From an uncultured Phaeodactylibacter sp. (GTDB lineage Bacteria; Bacteroidota; Bacteroidia; Chitinophagales; Saprospiraceae), in contig CAJXNH010000001.1 in the NCBI GenBank assembly GCA_913057245.1, positions 124,001-188,000 of the forward strand: 64,000 nt of DNA, in the 5' to 3' direction. Position 1 is the stretch's first letter. Each line of letters begins with the position of its first letter. Made by a program: the position numbers and the translations under genes. The notes beneath the pieces are model-generated. The model saw nothing but the letters and a program-made list of their open reading frames with translations, searched no databases and was not told the origin of the DNA. This document shows, in pieces, positions 1 through 8,070 of the stretch.

Positions 1-690
<690 letters not shown>

Positions 691-895
691 GCGGCAGACG
701 TTTTGTCCCTTTGGTTTGTTGACCAAACCTCGTTGCGGTCAGATCGAATAACCTGCCGGTTTTCTTGGAAATGAGGCGCTTGCTGGTGCTGTACCGATAA
801 GAATAGGGTAAACTGTTCGGCAATTCTGGCTCAATCCAATCGTCAATTTGGTAAGAAATGCTATATTCGTTTCGAACCAGGACGCAAGCATTTCT

Positions 896-1900
896 ATGGA
901 TAAACATTACAAGGTGGCTGTATTGGGCCCTATTCCTTTTGACCACATTACCACGAGCAAAAACCGGGTGATTGAAAAATACGGGTGCGCCATGCATACC
1001 GCAATTGGGGCTGCTGCCCTGCTTGATCAGCAGGGTGAAGTGGTGCCCGTCACGCATGTCCGAAAAAAGGACGAGCCTCAGGTAAAGGCATTGCTGGAGC
1101 GGTATCCCAATATCAGCACCGAAGGCGTCTACGCCCATCTGGATCAGGGAGACGTCATTCAACTCCGGTTTGTAGATCAGAACAACCGTTTGGAAAAGCA
1201 AACGGCATTCATGCCACCCATCCGCCCTGAAGATGTGGAACCCTTTCTGGACAGTGATGTGTTTGTAGGCGTTCCGATTTCTGATTATGAAGTGCCATTG
1301 GAAACTCTTCGGTTTATCAAGGAAAACCGGAAGCCGGATGCGCTGACCATCTTCGATGCGCATGGGCCCACCACAGCGGTGACCACTCAGGGAGACCGGG
1401 TGCGCCGCTTTTGGATAGAACGCGACCTATGGCTGCCCTACATCGATATTCTGAAAATGAATATTGAAGAGGCAGGGTGCAGCTGGTTCAGCAAGGAGTA
1501 TAAATCTGAAGACCTTCAAAAGCCCTATCAGGACCTTTCCGAAAAAGATATGGCAGACTTCGCCCAGCACAGTCTTGAACGAGGTGTAAAGGCAGTGATC
1601 ATCACCCTGGACTCCAGAGGTTGTATGGTGTACTCTATGCCCGGCGGACAGTTTAAAGCTGAATTTGTCCCCTCCATCCCGGTAGCTGAAGTTATTGATA
1701 CCACGGGCTGTGGTGATTCCTTCGCGGGAGGGCTGGCTTACGGGCTGCTGCACGACCGGAGGGACTACGTACGGGCGGCTCAGTTTGCCAATGCGCTGGG
1801 GGCTATGCGGACACAGGGTACTACTTTTGAGGTGTTCAAGTCGCTGACTGAAACTGAAGCAATGCTGCGGCAGCACTACGAAGCGAATGCCCGCCTATGA
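896..1900 (+). CDS. PfkB/ribokinase-family carbohydrate or nucleoside kinase
   Basis: An ATP-dependent sugar or nucleoside kinase of the PfkB fold, 334 residues. The second PfkB signature is clear near residue 275 (DTTGCGDSFAGG), with the catalytic Asp in GCGD; the usual second residue is Ala, so Cys is a small deviation. The N-terminus (KVAVLGPIPFDHI) fits the first strand of the fold. The frame extends upstream to a TTG at 848, but ATG 896 is chosen because it begins directly at that strand. The stop overlaps the tilS start by 4 bp (ATGA), so the two are probably translationally coupled. The substrate cannot be read from the sequence. Confidence 0.88.
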   Translation: MDKHYKVAVLGPIPFDHITTSKNRVIEKYGCAMHTAIGAAALLDQQGEVVPVTHVRKKDEPQVKALLERYPNISTEGVYAHLDQGDVIQLRFVDQNNRLEKQTAFMPPIRPEDVEPFLDSDVFVGVPISDYEVPLETLRFIKENRKPDALTIFDAHGPTTAVTTQGDRVRRFWIERDLWLPYIDILKMNIEEAGCSWFSKEYKSEDLQKPYQDLSEKDMADFAQHSLERGVKAVIITLDSRGCMVYSMPGGQFKAEFVPSIPVAEVIDTTGCGDSFAGGLAYGLLHDRRDYVRAAQFANALGAMRTQGTTFEVFKSLTETEAMLRQHYEANARL

Positions 1901-3249
1901 GCCTGGCAAAACGCATGCTACGCTACCTGGCGGATGGTTGTGGGGTAGACCACCCAAAGCAGCAGCATTTCCTGCTGGCGGTTAGTGGTGGGAAAGACTC
2001 GGTGGTCATGGCGCATTTGTTTGCACAAACCGGCTTGTCCTTTGGCATTGGGCATTGCAATTTTCAGCTGCGTGGCAAAGCTGCGGATGAGGATGCCGCA
2101 TTTGTGGAGGATCTTGCCCGTCAGCTTGATTGCCCGTTCCACCAAACCACTTTCGATACGCTCGCTGTGGCAGAACAATCATCTGTTTCCGTACAAATGG
2201 CGGCCCGTGAGCTGAGGTACGAATGGTTAGAAACCATCCGGGAATCTTCGGGGTATGACTACGTCGCCACAGCTCATCATCTTACCGATGCTGTAGAGAC
2301 CCAAATTTTTCATCTGGTCCGGGGCACAGGTATGAGGGGGCTGCTGGGGATCCCTCCTCGCAATGGGCGGGTGGCCCGGCCATTATTATTTGCAAGTCAG
2401 CAGGAATTATCCGATTATCAGGAAGCCAACGATTTGCCCTACCGGGAAGACAGCAGTAATGCGGAGACTAAATATACCCGTAATTTCATTCGCCACCGGG
2501 TCCTGCCCGCCTTCCGGGAGTTGAATCCGGGCCTGGAGCAGTCGCTGGGCGAAAACATGCAGCGGTTTCGGGATTCGTTTTTTCTGATGGAACAAATGCT
2601 GAACCGGATCGAAGAAGCTGCTAAAACTCAGGATGGCGACCGGATTTTATATCAACTGGACGCGCTCAAAGCTTTTGCTCCGGCTTTACCAACGGTGCTT
2701 TTTGAGTTGTTATCGCCCTTTGGGCTGAATACCACACAAGCCAATGATCTGGCGTCGGGCATTCACGAAGGGCAACCGGGCAAGGTTTTTTTGACCCCAA
2801 CTCACGAAATTGCCCTGGCGGCGGAAGTGTTGGAAGTCGTTGCTAAAGGAGAAACCGTTCAGCAGTCCTTGATGATAGACAGAGGAGTAAGGCAGTTGCC
2901 GTTCCCGGGCGGTTGTCTGTATTTCCAGTTGTTGGAAGAGGTGCCGGAGCATTTCTCCGAAGACCCTAAAGTAGCCTACTTTGACTTCGAAACACTGGCA
3001 TTTCCGCTGATGCTGCGCAAATGGCGGGCAGGCGATCAGTTCCAGCCCTTTGGAATGGGCGGGAAGCATCAGAAAGTTCAGGATTACTTTAGCAACCATA
3101 AATTTACGCGGGCAGAGAAAGCCGCTGCGTGGATGTTGGCGGATGATAGTGGCACCCTGCTTTGGGTCGTGGGGCACCGCAGCAATCATGCCAACCGGGT
3201 ACGCCCTTCGACAAAGCAATGCGTGCAGGTACGGGTCGTAATGGATTAA
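1897..3249 (+). CDS. tilS: tRNA(Ile)-lysidine synthase
   Basis: Attaches lysine to C34 of the CAU-anticodon tRNA-Ile, changing it to read AUA. The 450 residues carry the PP-loop ATPase motif SGGKDS at about residues 30-35, a HHLTDAVETQ segment typical of the N-terminal ATP pyrophosphatase domain, and a C-terminal domain around residues 370-400 (RKWRAGDQFQPFGM). The length fits full-length TilS with its C-terminal domains. It overlaps the kinase gene upstream by 4 bp. Its stop codon shares a TTAA tetranucleotide with the stop of the convergent S4 gene, leaving no room for a separate terminator. Confidence 0.96.
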   Translation: MSLAKRMLRYLADGCGVDHPKQQHFLLAVSGGKDSVVMAHLFAQTGLSFGIGHCNFQLRGKAADEDAAFVEDLARQLDCPFHQTTFDTLAVAEQSSVSVQMAARELRYEWLETIRESSGYDYVATAHHLTDAVETQIFHLVRGTGMRGLLGIPPRNGRVARPLLFASQQELSDYQEANDLPYREDSSNAETKYTRNFIRHRVLPAFRELNPGLEQSLGENMQRFRDSFFLMEQMLNRIEEAAKTQDGDRILYQLDALKAFAPALPTVLFELLSPFGLNTTQANDLASGIHEGQPGKVFLTPTHEIALAAEVLEVVAKGETVQQSLMIDRGVRQLPFPGGCLYFQLLEEVPEHFSEDPKVAYFDFETLAFPLMLRKWRAGDQFQPFGMGGKHQKVQDYFSNHKFTRAEKAAAWMLADDSGTLLWVVGHRSNHANRVRPSTKQCVQVRVVMD

Positions 3250-3638
3250 AGTTTGTCTTTATAGCGTTCAATTTTCCGGCGGTCCCGCTTGGTCGGCCGG
3301 CCGGCACCTTTTTCCCTGAACTCCGTTTTTCCCTTGCCCACAAACCACTCGTTGTACTTGTTGAGTTCTTCCTCAGGCGTCAGGTCTTCGTAGCAGGTTT
3401 GGGCGATTGGTGCCCCTACGCGTTTGCGGATCAGGTCTACCGCCTTATATTGTAAATTGAAACCATTTTTCTTAACAGTAAGTTGGTCGCCCCGCTGAAT
3501 CAGCTGAGAGGGCTTAGCCACTGAATTATTCACCTGAACCTTACCAGATTTGCAGGCATCTGTGGCCTGCGTGCGCGACTTGAAAATCCGGACGCTCCAC
3601 AGCCACTTGTCTACACGTACTTTCTCAATATTCGACAT
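3246..3638 (-). CDS. S4-domain RNA-binding protein, Hsp15-like
   Basis: 130 residues with an N-terminal S4 RNA-binding domain (VRVDKWLWSVRIFKSRTQA, then GKVQVNN and KPSQLIQRGDQLTV). The C-terminal tail is strongly basic (GRPTKRDRRKIERYKDK). Members of this family (Hsp15/HslR) bind rRNA or stalled 50S-peptidyl-tRNA complexes and help recycle them; this role is inferred from the family. It is convergent with tilS, the two stop codons lying within 4 bp. The PPK2 gene upstream ends 14 bp before it on the same strand, so the two may be co-transcribed. Confidence 0.9.
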   Translation of the reverse strand: MSNIEKVRVDKWLWSVRIFKSRTQATDACKSGKVQVNNSVAKPSQLIQRGDQLTVKKNGFNLQYKAVDLIRKRVGAPIAQTCYEDLTPEEELNKYNEWFVGKGKTEFREKGAGRPTKRDRRKIERYKDKL

Positions 3639-3652
3639 AAAATCCTTGTCAG

Positions 3653-4390
3653 TTATATCGGCAGAGGCGGGTATTGCATGTTTAGTGCCTCCAGTCGTTC
3701 AACTAACGTTTTGACCACGATATAGTTCCGGTACCAGCGCTTGTCTACCGGCACAATCGTCCAGGGAATGCGGCTCTCGTTGATGGCGTACTCGTAGTAT
3801 TTCCGGTAAGTATCCCAGTGCTCGCGCTCTTTCCAGTCGTTGGGGTTATGTTTCCAGTGCTTATCGGGCTCATCAATGCGCTCCTGCAACTCTTCCCTTT
3901 GCTGCTCGTAGGACAAGTGGAGGTAAAATTTGAAGATATGGGTATTATTATCGAAGGCGAGGAGCTCCTCGAAGGCATTGATTGCCGCCATACGCCGGTG
4001 GGCGTGCTCATCGTCAATCCAGCCGTGTACTCTTTGTATGAGAATGTCCTCGTAGTGCGACCGGTTGAAGACCTGAATCATGCCTTTCGGCGGTACCTGC
4101 TTGTGGACCCGCCAGAGGAAATCGTGGGCGAGCTCTTCATCGGTAGGCTTTTTGAAGCTGTGGACCCTTACGCCGTGCGGGTGGCAATCTTTAAAGGTAT
4201 GCTTCACAGCCCCATCCTTTCCACTTGCATCCATGCCCTGAAAAATCACCAGTACGCTGTGTTTTTGCTCGGCGTACAGGACTTTTTGCAAGTCGCCCAG
4301 GCGTTCCTGCAGTTCTTTGGTCTTGTCCTCGATGTTGTCCCGGTCCAGATCGTCGGGTGGGGTAGTAGGGATTTCGCTTAGTTTGATCAT
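3653..4390 (-). CDS. Polyphosphate kinase 2 family protein, single domain
   Basis: A PPK2-family enzyme that transfers phosphate between polyphosphate and nucleotides in the cytoplasm. Its 245 residues match the single-domain type. Visible motifs are the Walker-A-like GMDASGKDGAVKH, a lid region (HPHGVRVHSFKKPT), the Walker-B-like FNRSHYEDI, and the late IPWTIVPVDKRWYRN. The frame reaches back to 4438, but that would overlap the pspC gene. ATG 4390 (MIKLSEIPTTP) leaves a 13-bp gap and is preferred. Whether it prefers AMP, ADP or GDP cannot be told from sequence alone. Confidence 0.93.
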   Translation of the reverse strand: MIKLSEIPTTPPDDLDRDNIEDKTKELQERLGDLQKVLYAEQKHSVLVIFQGMDASGKDGAVKHTFKDCHPHGVRVHSFKKPTDEELAHDFLWRVHKQVPPKGMIQVFNRSHYEDILIQRVHGWIDDEHAHRRMAAINAFEELLAFDNNTHIFKFYLHLSYEQQREELQERIDEPDKHWKHNPNDWKEREHWDTYRKYYEYAINESRIPWTIVPVDKRWYRNYIVVKTLVERLEALNMQYPPLPI

Positions 4391-4403
4391 GAACTGTTTG
4401 TGT

Positions 4404-4595
4404 TTATCGCTCCGGCATAAAAAGCCAGAGCAGCACATATACCAATAAGCCAGGGAAAGCTGCGCTCAGTACAGAAAGCAACACATAAAAAAGGCGTACG
4501 TTGGTAGGGTCCCAACCATAGTAGTTGGCGATACCTGCACAAACACCCCCAATTACCGCCTGATCTTTTCGCTTCCTTAGTTTTCGGTTAGGCAT
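4404..4595 (-). CDS. PspC-domain small membrane protein
   Basis: 63 residues, close to a bare PspC domain: a basic N-terminus (KLRKRKDQ), the AVIGGVCAGIANYYGWDPT core with its first hydrophobic segment, then a second strongly hydrophobic segment (LSAAFPGLLVYVLLWLF). PspC domains occur in phage-shock/envelope-stress proteins at the inner membrane. There is no pspA or pspB nearby, so a link to a classical Psp response is only inference. It lies 13 bp upstream of the PPK2 gene and probably shares a transcript with it. Confidence 0.88.
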   Translation of the reverse strand: MPNRKLRKRKDQAVIGGVCAGIANYYGWDPTNVRLFYVLLSVLSAAFPGLLVYVLLWLFMPER

Positions 4596-4636
4596 ATGAT
4601 GGATAAGATTTAATGATGGTAATATAGGTAGTTCCT

Positions 4637-4669
4637 GTAAAAAAGAAAAGCCCTGTAATTACAAGGCTT
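4637..4669 (-). terminator. Rho-independent terminator after the 103-residue protein gene
   Basis: On the minus strand the sequence forms a stem from arms AAGCCTTGTAA and TTACAGGGCTT (4648-4669), followed by a T-rich run (4637-4647). It follows the 4678-4989 gene and precedes pspC, separating the two minus-strand transcription units. Confidence 0.7.
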
Positions 4670-4677
4670 CTGATGTT

Positions 4678-4989
4678 CTAATGCTCCTGAGCTTCCCTGA
4701 GCTGTGCTTTTGCATCACGCCGGAGGACTCGCTGCACGGCGTAAAACTCACGGTGGGAAGGAATATATCCGCCACGCTTCCAGTGGTCTACCATGCGTTG
4801 TGCATCCTCCGGAGTTAGCTTTTTCAGTGGCGCTTCCTCCAGAATTTCCATATTGTAATTGGTGGTATTTTGCGTGTCGAGGGCAGGGTGAGGCGTCCTT
4901 CTTTTTTCTTGTTTCTGTTGTTGCTGATGTGTCAATCCATATACTAAAGCCACGACTATACCGGCTATTCCTGCTACGAGGTATTCCAT
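4678..4989 (-). CDS. Hypothetical small membrane-anchored protein
   Basis: 103 residues with no recognised family. An N-terminal hydrophobic segment (residues 3-19, YLVAGIAGIVVALVYGL) is followed by a Gln/Lys-rich linker (HQQQQKQEKRR) and a soluble, mostly charged helical C-terminus (residues 60-103). This suggests a single-pass inner-membrane protein with a cytoplasmic helical tail. It is a monocistronic unit closed by a clear terminator. No function can be assigned. Confidence 0.6.
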   Translation of the reverse strand: MEYLVAGIAGIVVALVYGLTHQQQQKQEKRRTPHPALDTQNTTNYNMEILEEAPLKKLTPEDAQRMVDHWKRGGYIPSHREFYAVQRVLRRDAKAQLREAQEH

Positions 4990-5084
4990 TAAAAAGCTAA
5001 TTTATGTCATCGATAATCAGTAATAGAACGTAATATGGCGGTGATATGTTTTGTCTACTGATTTGATTATGAATGGATTGTGCT

Positions 5085-5588
5085 TTAAATGCGGCTAAAC
5101 CACTTGAAGGTGTAGGGAAAAGGGTTATCCGCATCGGCTTCGTGCGGTTCTTGGTGGGTCAGCTTCCAGTCATCAGCACTGAACTCCGGGAAGAAGGCAT
5201 CGCCGTTTTCTACCTGTGTGTGAATGTCCGTGAGGATCAGCTCGTCGGCATAGGGCAGGGCCTGCCGGTAGATTTCTCCGCCCCCAAGCACGCAGAGCCG
5301 GGGCACTTGCTTTTGCCGGGCCAGGGCAATACCTTCTTCCACACTATGGGCAACTGCTCCACCGGGCCCCGCTTTGTAATTTCCCCGTCGGGTGATGACC
5401 ACAAACTGCTTATCCTTAAAAATGGTGTTGCCCTGATTGGACTCGTAGGATTTTCGGCCTGAGAGCAGGAAACAGCTTTCGATTTCGTTGAGGAAAAAGG
5501 CTTCGTCTGCGGGGGTAGACCAGGGCAGGCCGCCATCTTTGCCAATCACCCCGTTGTCGGAACGGGCCGCTATCATTACAATTTTCAT
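5085..5588 (-). CDS. folA: Dihydrofolate reductase
   Basis: Reduces dihydrofolate to tetrahydrofolate with NADPH. The 167 residues are of usual DHFR length. The N-terminus reads IAARSDNGVIGKDGGLPW followed by TPADEAFF, where the Asp corresponds to the substrate-binding acidic residue. A GGGEIYRQALPYADEL segment matches the conserved GG.xxY cofactor region. It starts 4 bp inside the end of... more exactly, its ATG overlaps the start of no other gene, while its upstream neighbour, the VTT gene (6265 to 5585), ends 4 bp into it (5585-5588), so the two are translationally coupled. Other one-carbon genes in the window (fhs, pabC, pabB) are far away. Confidence 0.96.
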   Translation of the reverse strand: MKIVMIAARSDNGVIGKDGGLPWSTPADEAFFLNEIESCFLLSGRKSYESNQGNTIFKDKQFVVITRRGNYKAGPGGAVAHSVEEGIALARQKQVPRLCVLGGGEIYRQALPYADELILTDIHTQVENGDAFFPEFSADDWKLTHQEPHEADADNPFPYTFKWFSRI

Positions 5589-6265
5589 GATTTTTTACGC
5601 TTTCGGTCCAGCCAAATGTACAAGCCATAGAGGAGTATTCCAATACCGCCCAGCCAGTATAGTCCGGTTTTGAGTTGGTCAAGGTCCCGGGTGAAGTAGG
5701 CGATCCCCAGAGTCAGCGGTGTGATGCCCGCAAGAGTAGCCAGTAAATAAGTTATAAATCGCATGCCCAATAAACCGGCAATAATGCTGATGGCATCTGT
5801 GGACAGGAAAGGAGAAATGCGGAACAGTACCACCGTGCCAAAACCATATTCTTCCAGGGCTTCAGTAATTTCTTCCTCTTTTTCCTGCCCTATAAAACGC
5901 TCCCGGACCTGTGCTCCAAATGCCCGTCCAATCCAATACCCAATGCCCGATGCCACCGTGACGGCGACTATTGAAATCACTACACCCCAAACCGGACCGT
6001 ACCCAATGGTAGCCACGACCATGGGCAGCCAGCTGGGAAAGATGATTAGGAACATCTGTAGGACCATGAACATTATAATGGCAATTGGGCCCCATATCCC
6101 GAACTGTTCAAACCAATTAGCCAGCGCGGCTTCATCACCCGCTTTTGCCAGCCGGAATCCCTCGTTGACGGTTTGCTGTACTGAAGGCGAGGCAAAGTAA
6201 AGCACAACCAGGCTGCCCAATAGGAGCAGGGTGAGAAAGGAGGCGGTAACTTGTGTTTTTTTCAA
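5585..6265 (-). CDS. VTT/SNARE-associated (TVP38/TMEM64, DedA-like) membrane protein
   Basis: 226 residues with about five hydrophobic segments: residues 7-26, 58-80, 86-110 and two C-terminal ones ending in a basic tail (DRKRKKS). The core FPSWLPMVVATIGYGPVWG, then GIGYWIGRAFG and the FRISPFLSTDAISIIAGLL loop, is typical of the VTT domain. Related proteins are inner-membrane proteins linked to lipid scrambling or proton-motive-force homeostasis; the role here is inferred. It overlaps folA by 4 bp. The hairpin at 6320-6360 insulates it from the sus operon upstream. Confidence 0.88.
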   Translation of the reverse strand: MKKTQVTASFLTLLLLGSLVVLYFASPSVQQTVNEGFRLAKAGDEAALANWFEQFGIWGPIAIIMFMVLQMFLIIFPSWLPMVVATIGYGPVWGVVISIVAVTVASGIGYWIGRAFGAQVRERFIGQEKEEEITEALEEYGFGTVVLFRISPFLSTDAISIIAGLLGMRFITYLLATLAGITPLTLGIAYFTRDLDQLKTGLYWLGGIGILLYGLYIWLDRKRKKS

Positions 6266-6319
6266 GGGCTTTTAAAAGAGAAAAGCGTTCGACTTTGCTG
6301 ATGTTCGAAGGCAGGCTAA

Positions 6320-6360
6320 ATGAAAACGGGCAGATGCTCCAAAGAACACCTGCCCGTATT
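6320..6360 (-). terminator. Terminator of the susC-susD-susE operon
   Basis: On the minus strand, arms ACGGGCAG and CTGCCCGT (6350-6357 and 6326-6333) enclose a 16-nt loop and are followed by TTTTCATTT, with an A-run before the stem. It lies 39 bp after the stop of the susE-like gene. Confidence 0.75.
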
Positions 6361-6395
6361 TTTAAGGCAATCAGAGACCGCCCAATCAAAATGGC

Positions 6396-7991
6396 TTACT
6401 CAAAGGAGTATTCGCCAGTCAGCACGTTGAAGCGTACCGTGTAGTTACCCGCAGTAACGGGGATATTCGGCCCATCCTGTGTGCCGGTACCACTTGGGAA
6501 ATCAGCAGCACCCCAGTTCACGCCCCAGTCATCATTCAGGCGGAACTTCGCTTCGCCATCGGTCAGTTCGATGTTCACAGTTTGAACGGAAGGCTCGGCA
6601 GGATCAGGTGTCATATCTGTATCTGAATCCCAGCCATTAGGCGTGGAATCGCCAATGATACCAACAGATGCGGCTTCAAAGTTGTACTCACCTGTTTCAG
6701 GATTAAAGGTCACTTGATAAAGGCCAAAGGTAACCGGGATATTAGGCCCGTCCTGTGTACCGGTGCCACTTGGGAAGTCAGTAGCGCCCCAGTTAACAGC
6801 CCAGTCGTTGTCGGCACGGAACTTAGCTTCACCGTCCAGCAAGCCGATCAGGATAGAGTAGGTGCCATCACCGTTATCCGTCATAGGCGTTTCTGCATCC
6901 CAGCCGCCCGGCGTAGCACTGCCAATGATACCAATGGACTCAAATCCGCCACCGCCACCGGTGCCGAGGAATTCCATGGTGTACTCCAGGGTAGCATCGT
7001 TGAAGGTGATTTTGTAAATGCCAGGGTCACCCATGAACATAGTGTTGTTGCCAAACTCTTCGGCTACACCATCACCATCTGCATCACCGAAGTTCTTGCC
7101 CATAAAGTTAGGCATTTCGGCAAATTTGAACTCATCGCCTTCAGCCAGTTCTACTTCAGCCAGTTCCCAGGTGTTGTCACCAGTGAGCTGGAAGCGGAAT
7201 TCGTCCCCGTCGAAGTTGTTGAAAGTACCAAGCAGGTAAAGGCCGGAGAGGTTGGTGGCGAACTCAACAGCCGGGCGTACCGTGTACTCCAGCGTTTCGT
7301 CGTTGAAGGTTACGGTCACTTCGCCGGAATAACCACAAGCGGTATTGCCGTTGCCGCCACTCAGGTTGCTTTCCATGAAGCCGTTGCAATCGGTGTCGCC
7401 CCAGTCCTCATCACACCAGTCCAGGCAGTTTTTGATTTTCCACTCGTCGCCGAGCAGGTCAATGCCTGAAACTTCCCAGGTGTGGTCAGCGACCAGAATC
7501 ATTTCATCACCGCCCCAGCCGTTGAAGCCACCGGCAATCCACATTTCATCGTGGTTAGCCGCGAAAGGCAGGAGTGAGATTTCGAAGGTAGTACTTCGGT
7601 TGGTAGTCTGCCCTTTAGCATCCGATACCGTGATGTTCATGCTATAGATGCCAGCGCCGAGTTGTTCGGCAGGCACTGCAAAATCTGCACCCGGCACCAC
7701 AATACTGTCGCGGGTACCCGTTACCGCCTGAGTAGCATCGGCAAGGGTATTGCCAAATTCATCCAGCAGTTGCACGGAGATTTCGGCAAGAGGCGAAGAT
7801 TCACCATCTGCCACGATGACTTTCAGGTCGAAGTTACCAACTACAATCTTGCTGTTGTTGGCCGGAGAGATGGAAACGATACCGGGCGCGAAGTCCGTCA
7901 ACGCTTCCACGTCGATCTCCTCCTTGGTACAGCTAAAGGCAACGAGCCCCGCCAAAACCAGGATGGAAAATATTTTAAGAAAATTTTTCAT
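6396..7991 (-). CDS. SusE/SusF-like outer-membrane glycan-binding lipoprotein
   Basis: 531 residues. A signal peptide ends in a lipobox (VAFSC near residue 21), predicting a surface-exposed lipoprotein. After an N-terminal Ig/PKD-like SusE domain (residues 25-140) come four glycan-binding-like modules. The first begins near EMWIAGGFNGWGGDE, the second near YLLGTFNNFDGDEF, and the last two near GIIGSATPGGWD and GIIGDSTPNGWD. The last two are near duplicates. GFNGWGG-type cores and paired Trp residues suit starch or alpha-glucan binding, as known for SusE/SusF. It is the last gene of the operon, 79 bp after susD. The actual glycan is not known. Confidence 0.88.
   Translation of the reverse strand: MKNFLKIFSILVLAGLVAFSCTKEEIDVEALTDFAPGIVSISPANNSKIVVGNFDLKVIVADGESSPLAEISVQLLDEFGNTLADATQAVTGTRDSIVVPGADFAVPAEQLGAGIYSMNITVSDAKGQTTNRSTTFEISLLPFAANHDEMWIAGGFNGWGGDEMILVADHTWEVSGIDLLGDEWKIKNCLDWCDEDWGDTDCNGFMESNLSGGNGNTACGYSGEVTVTFNDETLEYTVRPAVEFATNLSGLYLLGTFNNFDGDEFRFQLTGDNTWELAEVELAEGDEFKFAEMPNFMGKNFGDADGDGVAEEFGNNTMFMGDPGIYKITFNDATLEYTMEFLGTGGGGGFESIGIIGSATPGGWDAETPMTDNGDGTYSILIGLLDGEAKFRADNDWAVNWGATDFPSGTGTQDGPNIPVTFGLYQVTFNPETGEYNFEAASVGIIGDSTPNGWDSDTDMTPDPAEPSVQTVNIELTDGEAKFRLNDDWGVNWGAADFPSGTGTQDGPNIPVTAGNYTVRFNVLTGEYSFE
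6399..6935. repeat. Tandem duplicated glycan-binding module within the susE-like gene
   Basis: Two consecutive modules of about 88-90 codons (about 6399-6662 and 6663-6935) share long stretches, including FPSGTGTQDGPNIPV and the start GIIG.xTP.GWD. The DNA is also highly alike (for example around 6465-6500 and 6745-6780), which points to a fairly recent duplication. Confidence 0.8.
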
Positions 7992-8070
7992 GTCTTAATC
8001 TGATTGAAAATTTGATAAATTTTCGAATGGGCGGCGGGCTGCTAAGGCAGCCCTGCCGATCCATAAAGAT

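Noticed and set aside
691-895. Hairpin GGTTTG/CAAACC after pgi as a terminator
   Set aside because: Only 6 bp of stem and no U-tract; too weak to list as a terminator.
6714-7469. 251-codon plus-strand frame inside the susE-like gene
   Set aside because: Antisense to a lipoprotein gene with clear modules; no features of its own.
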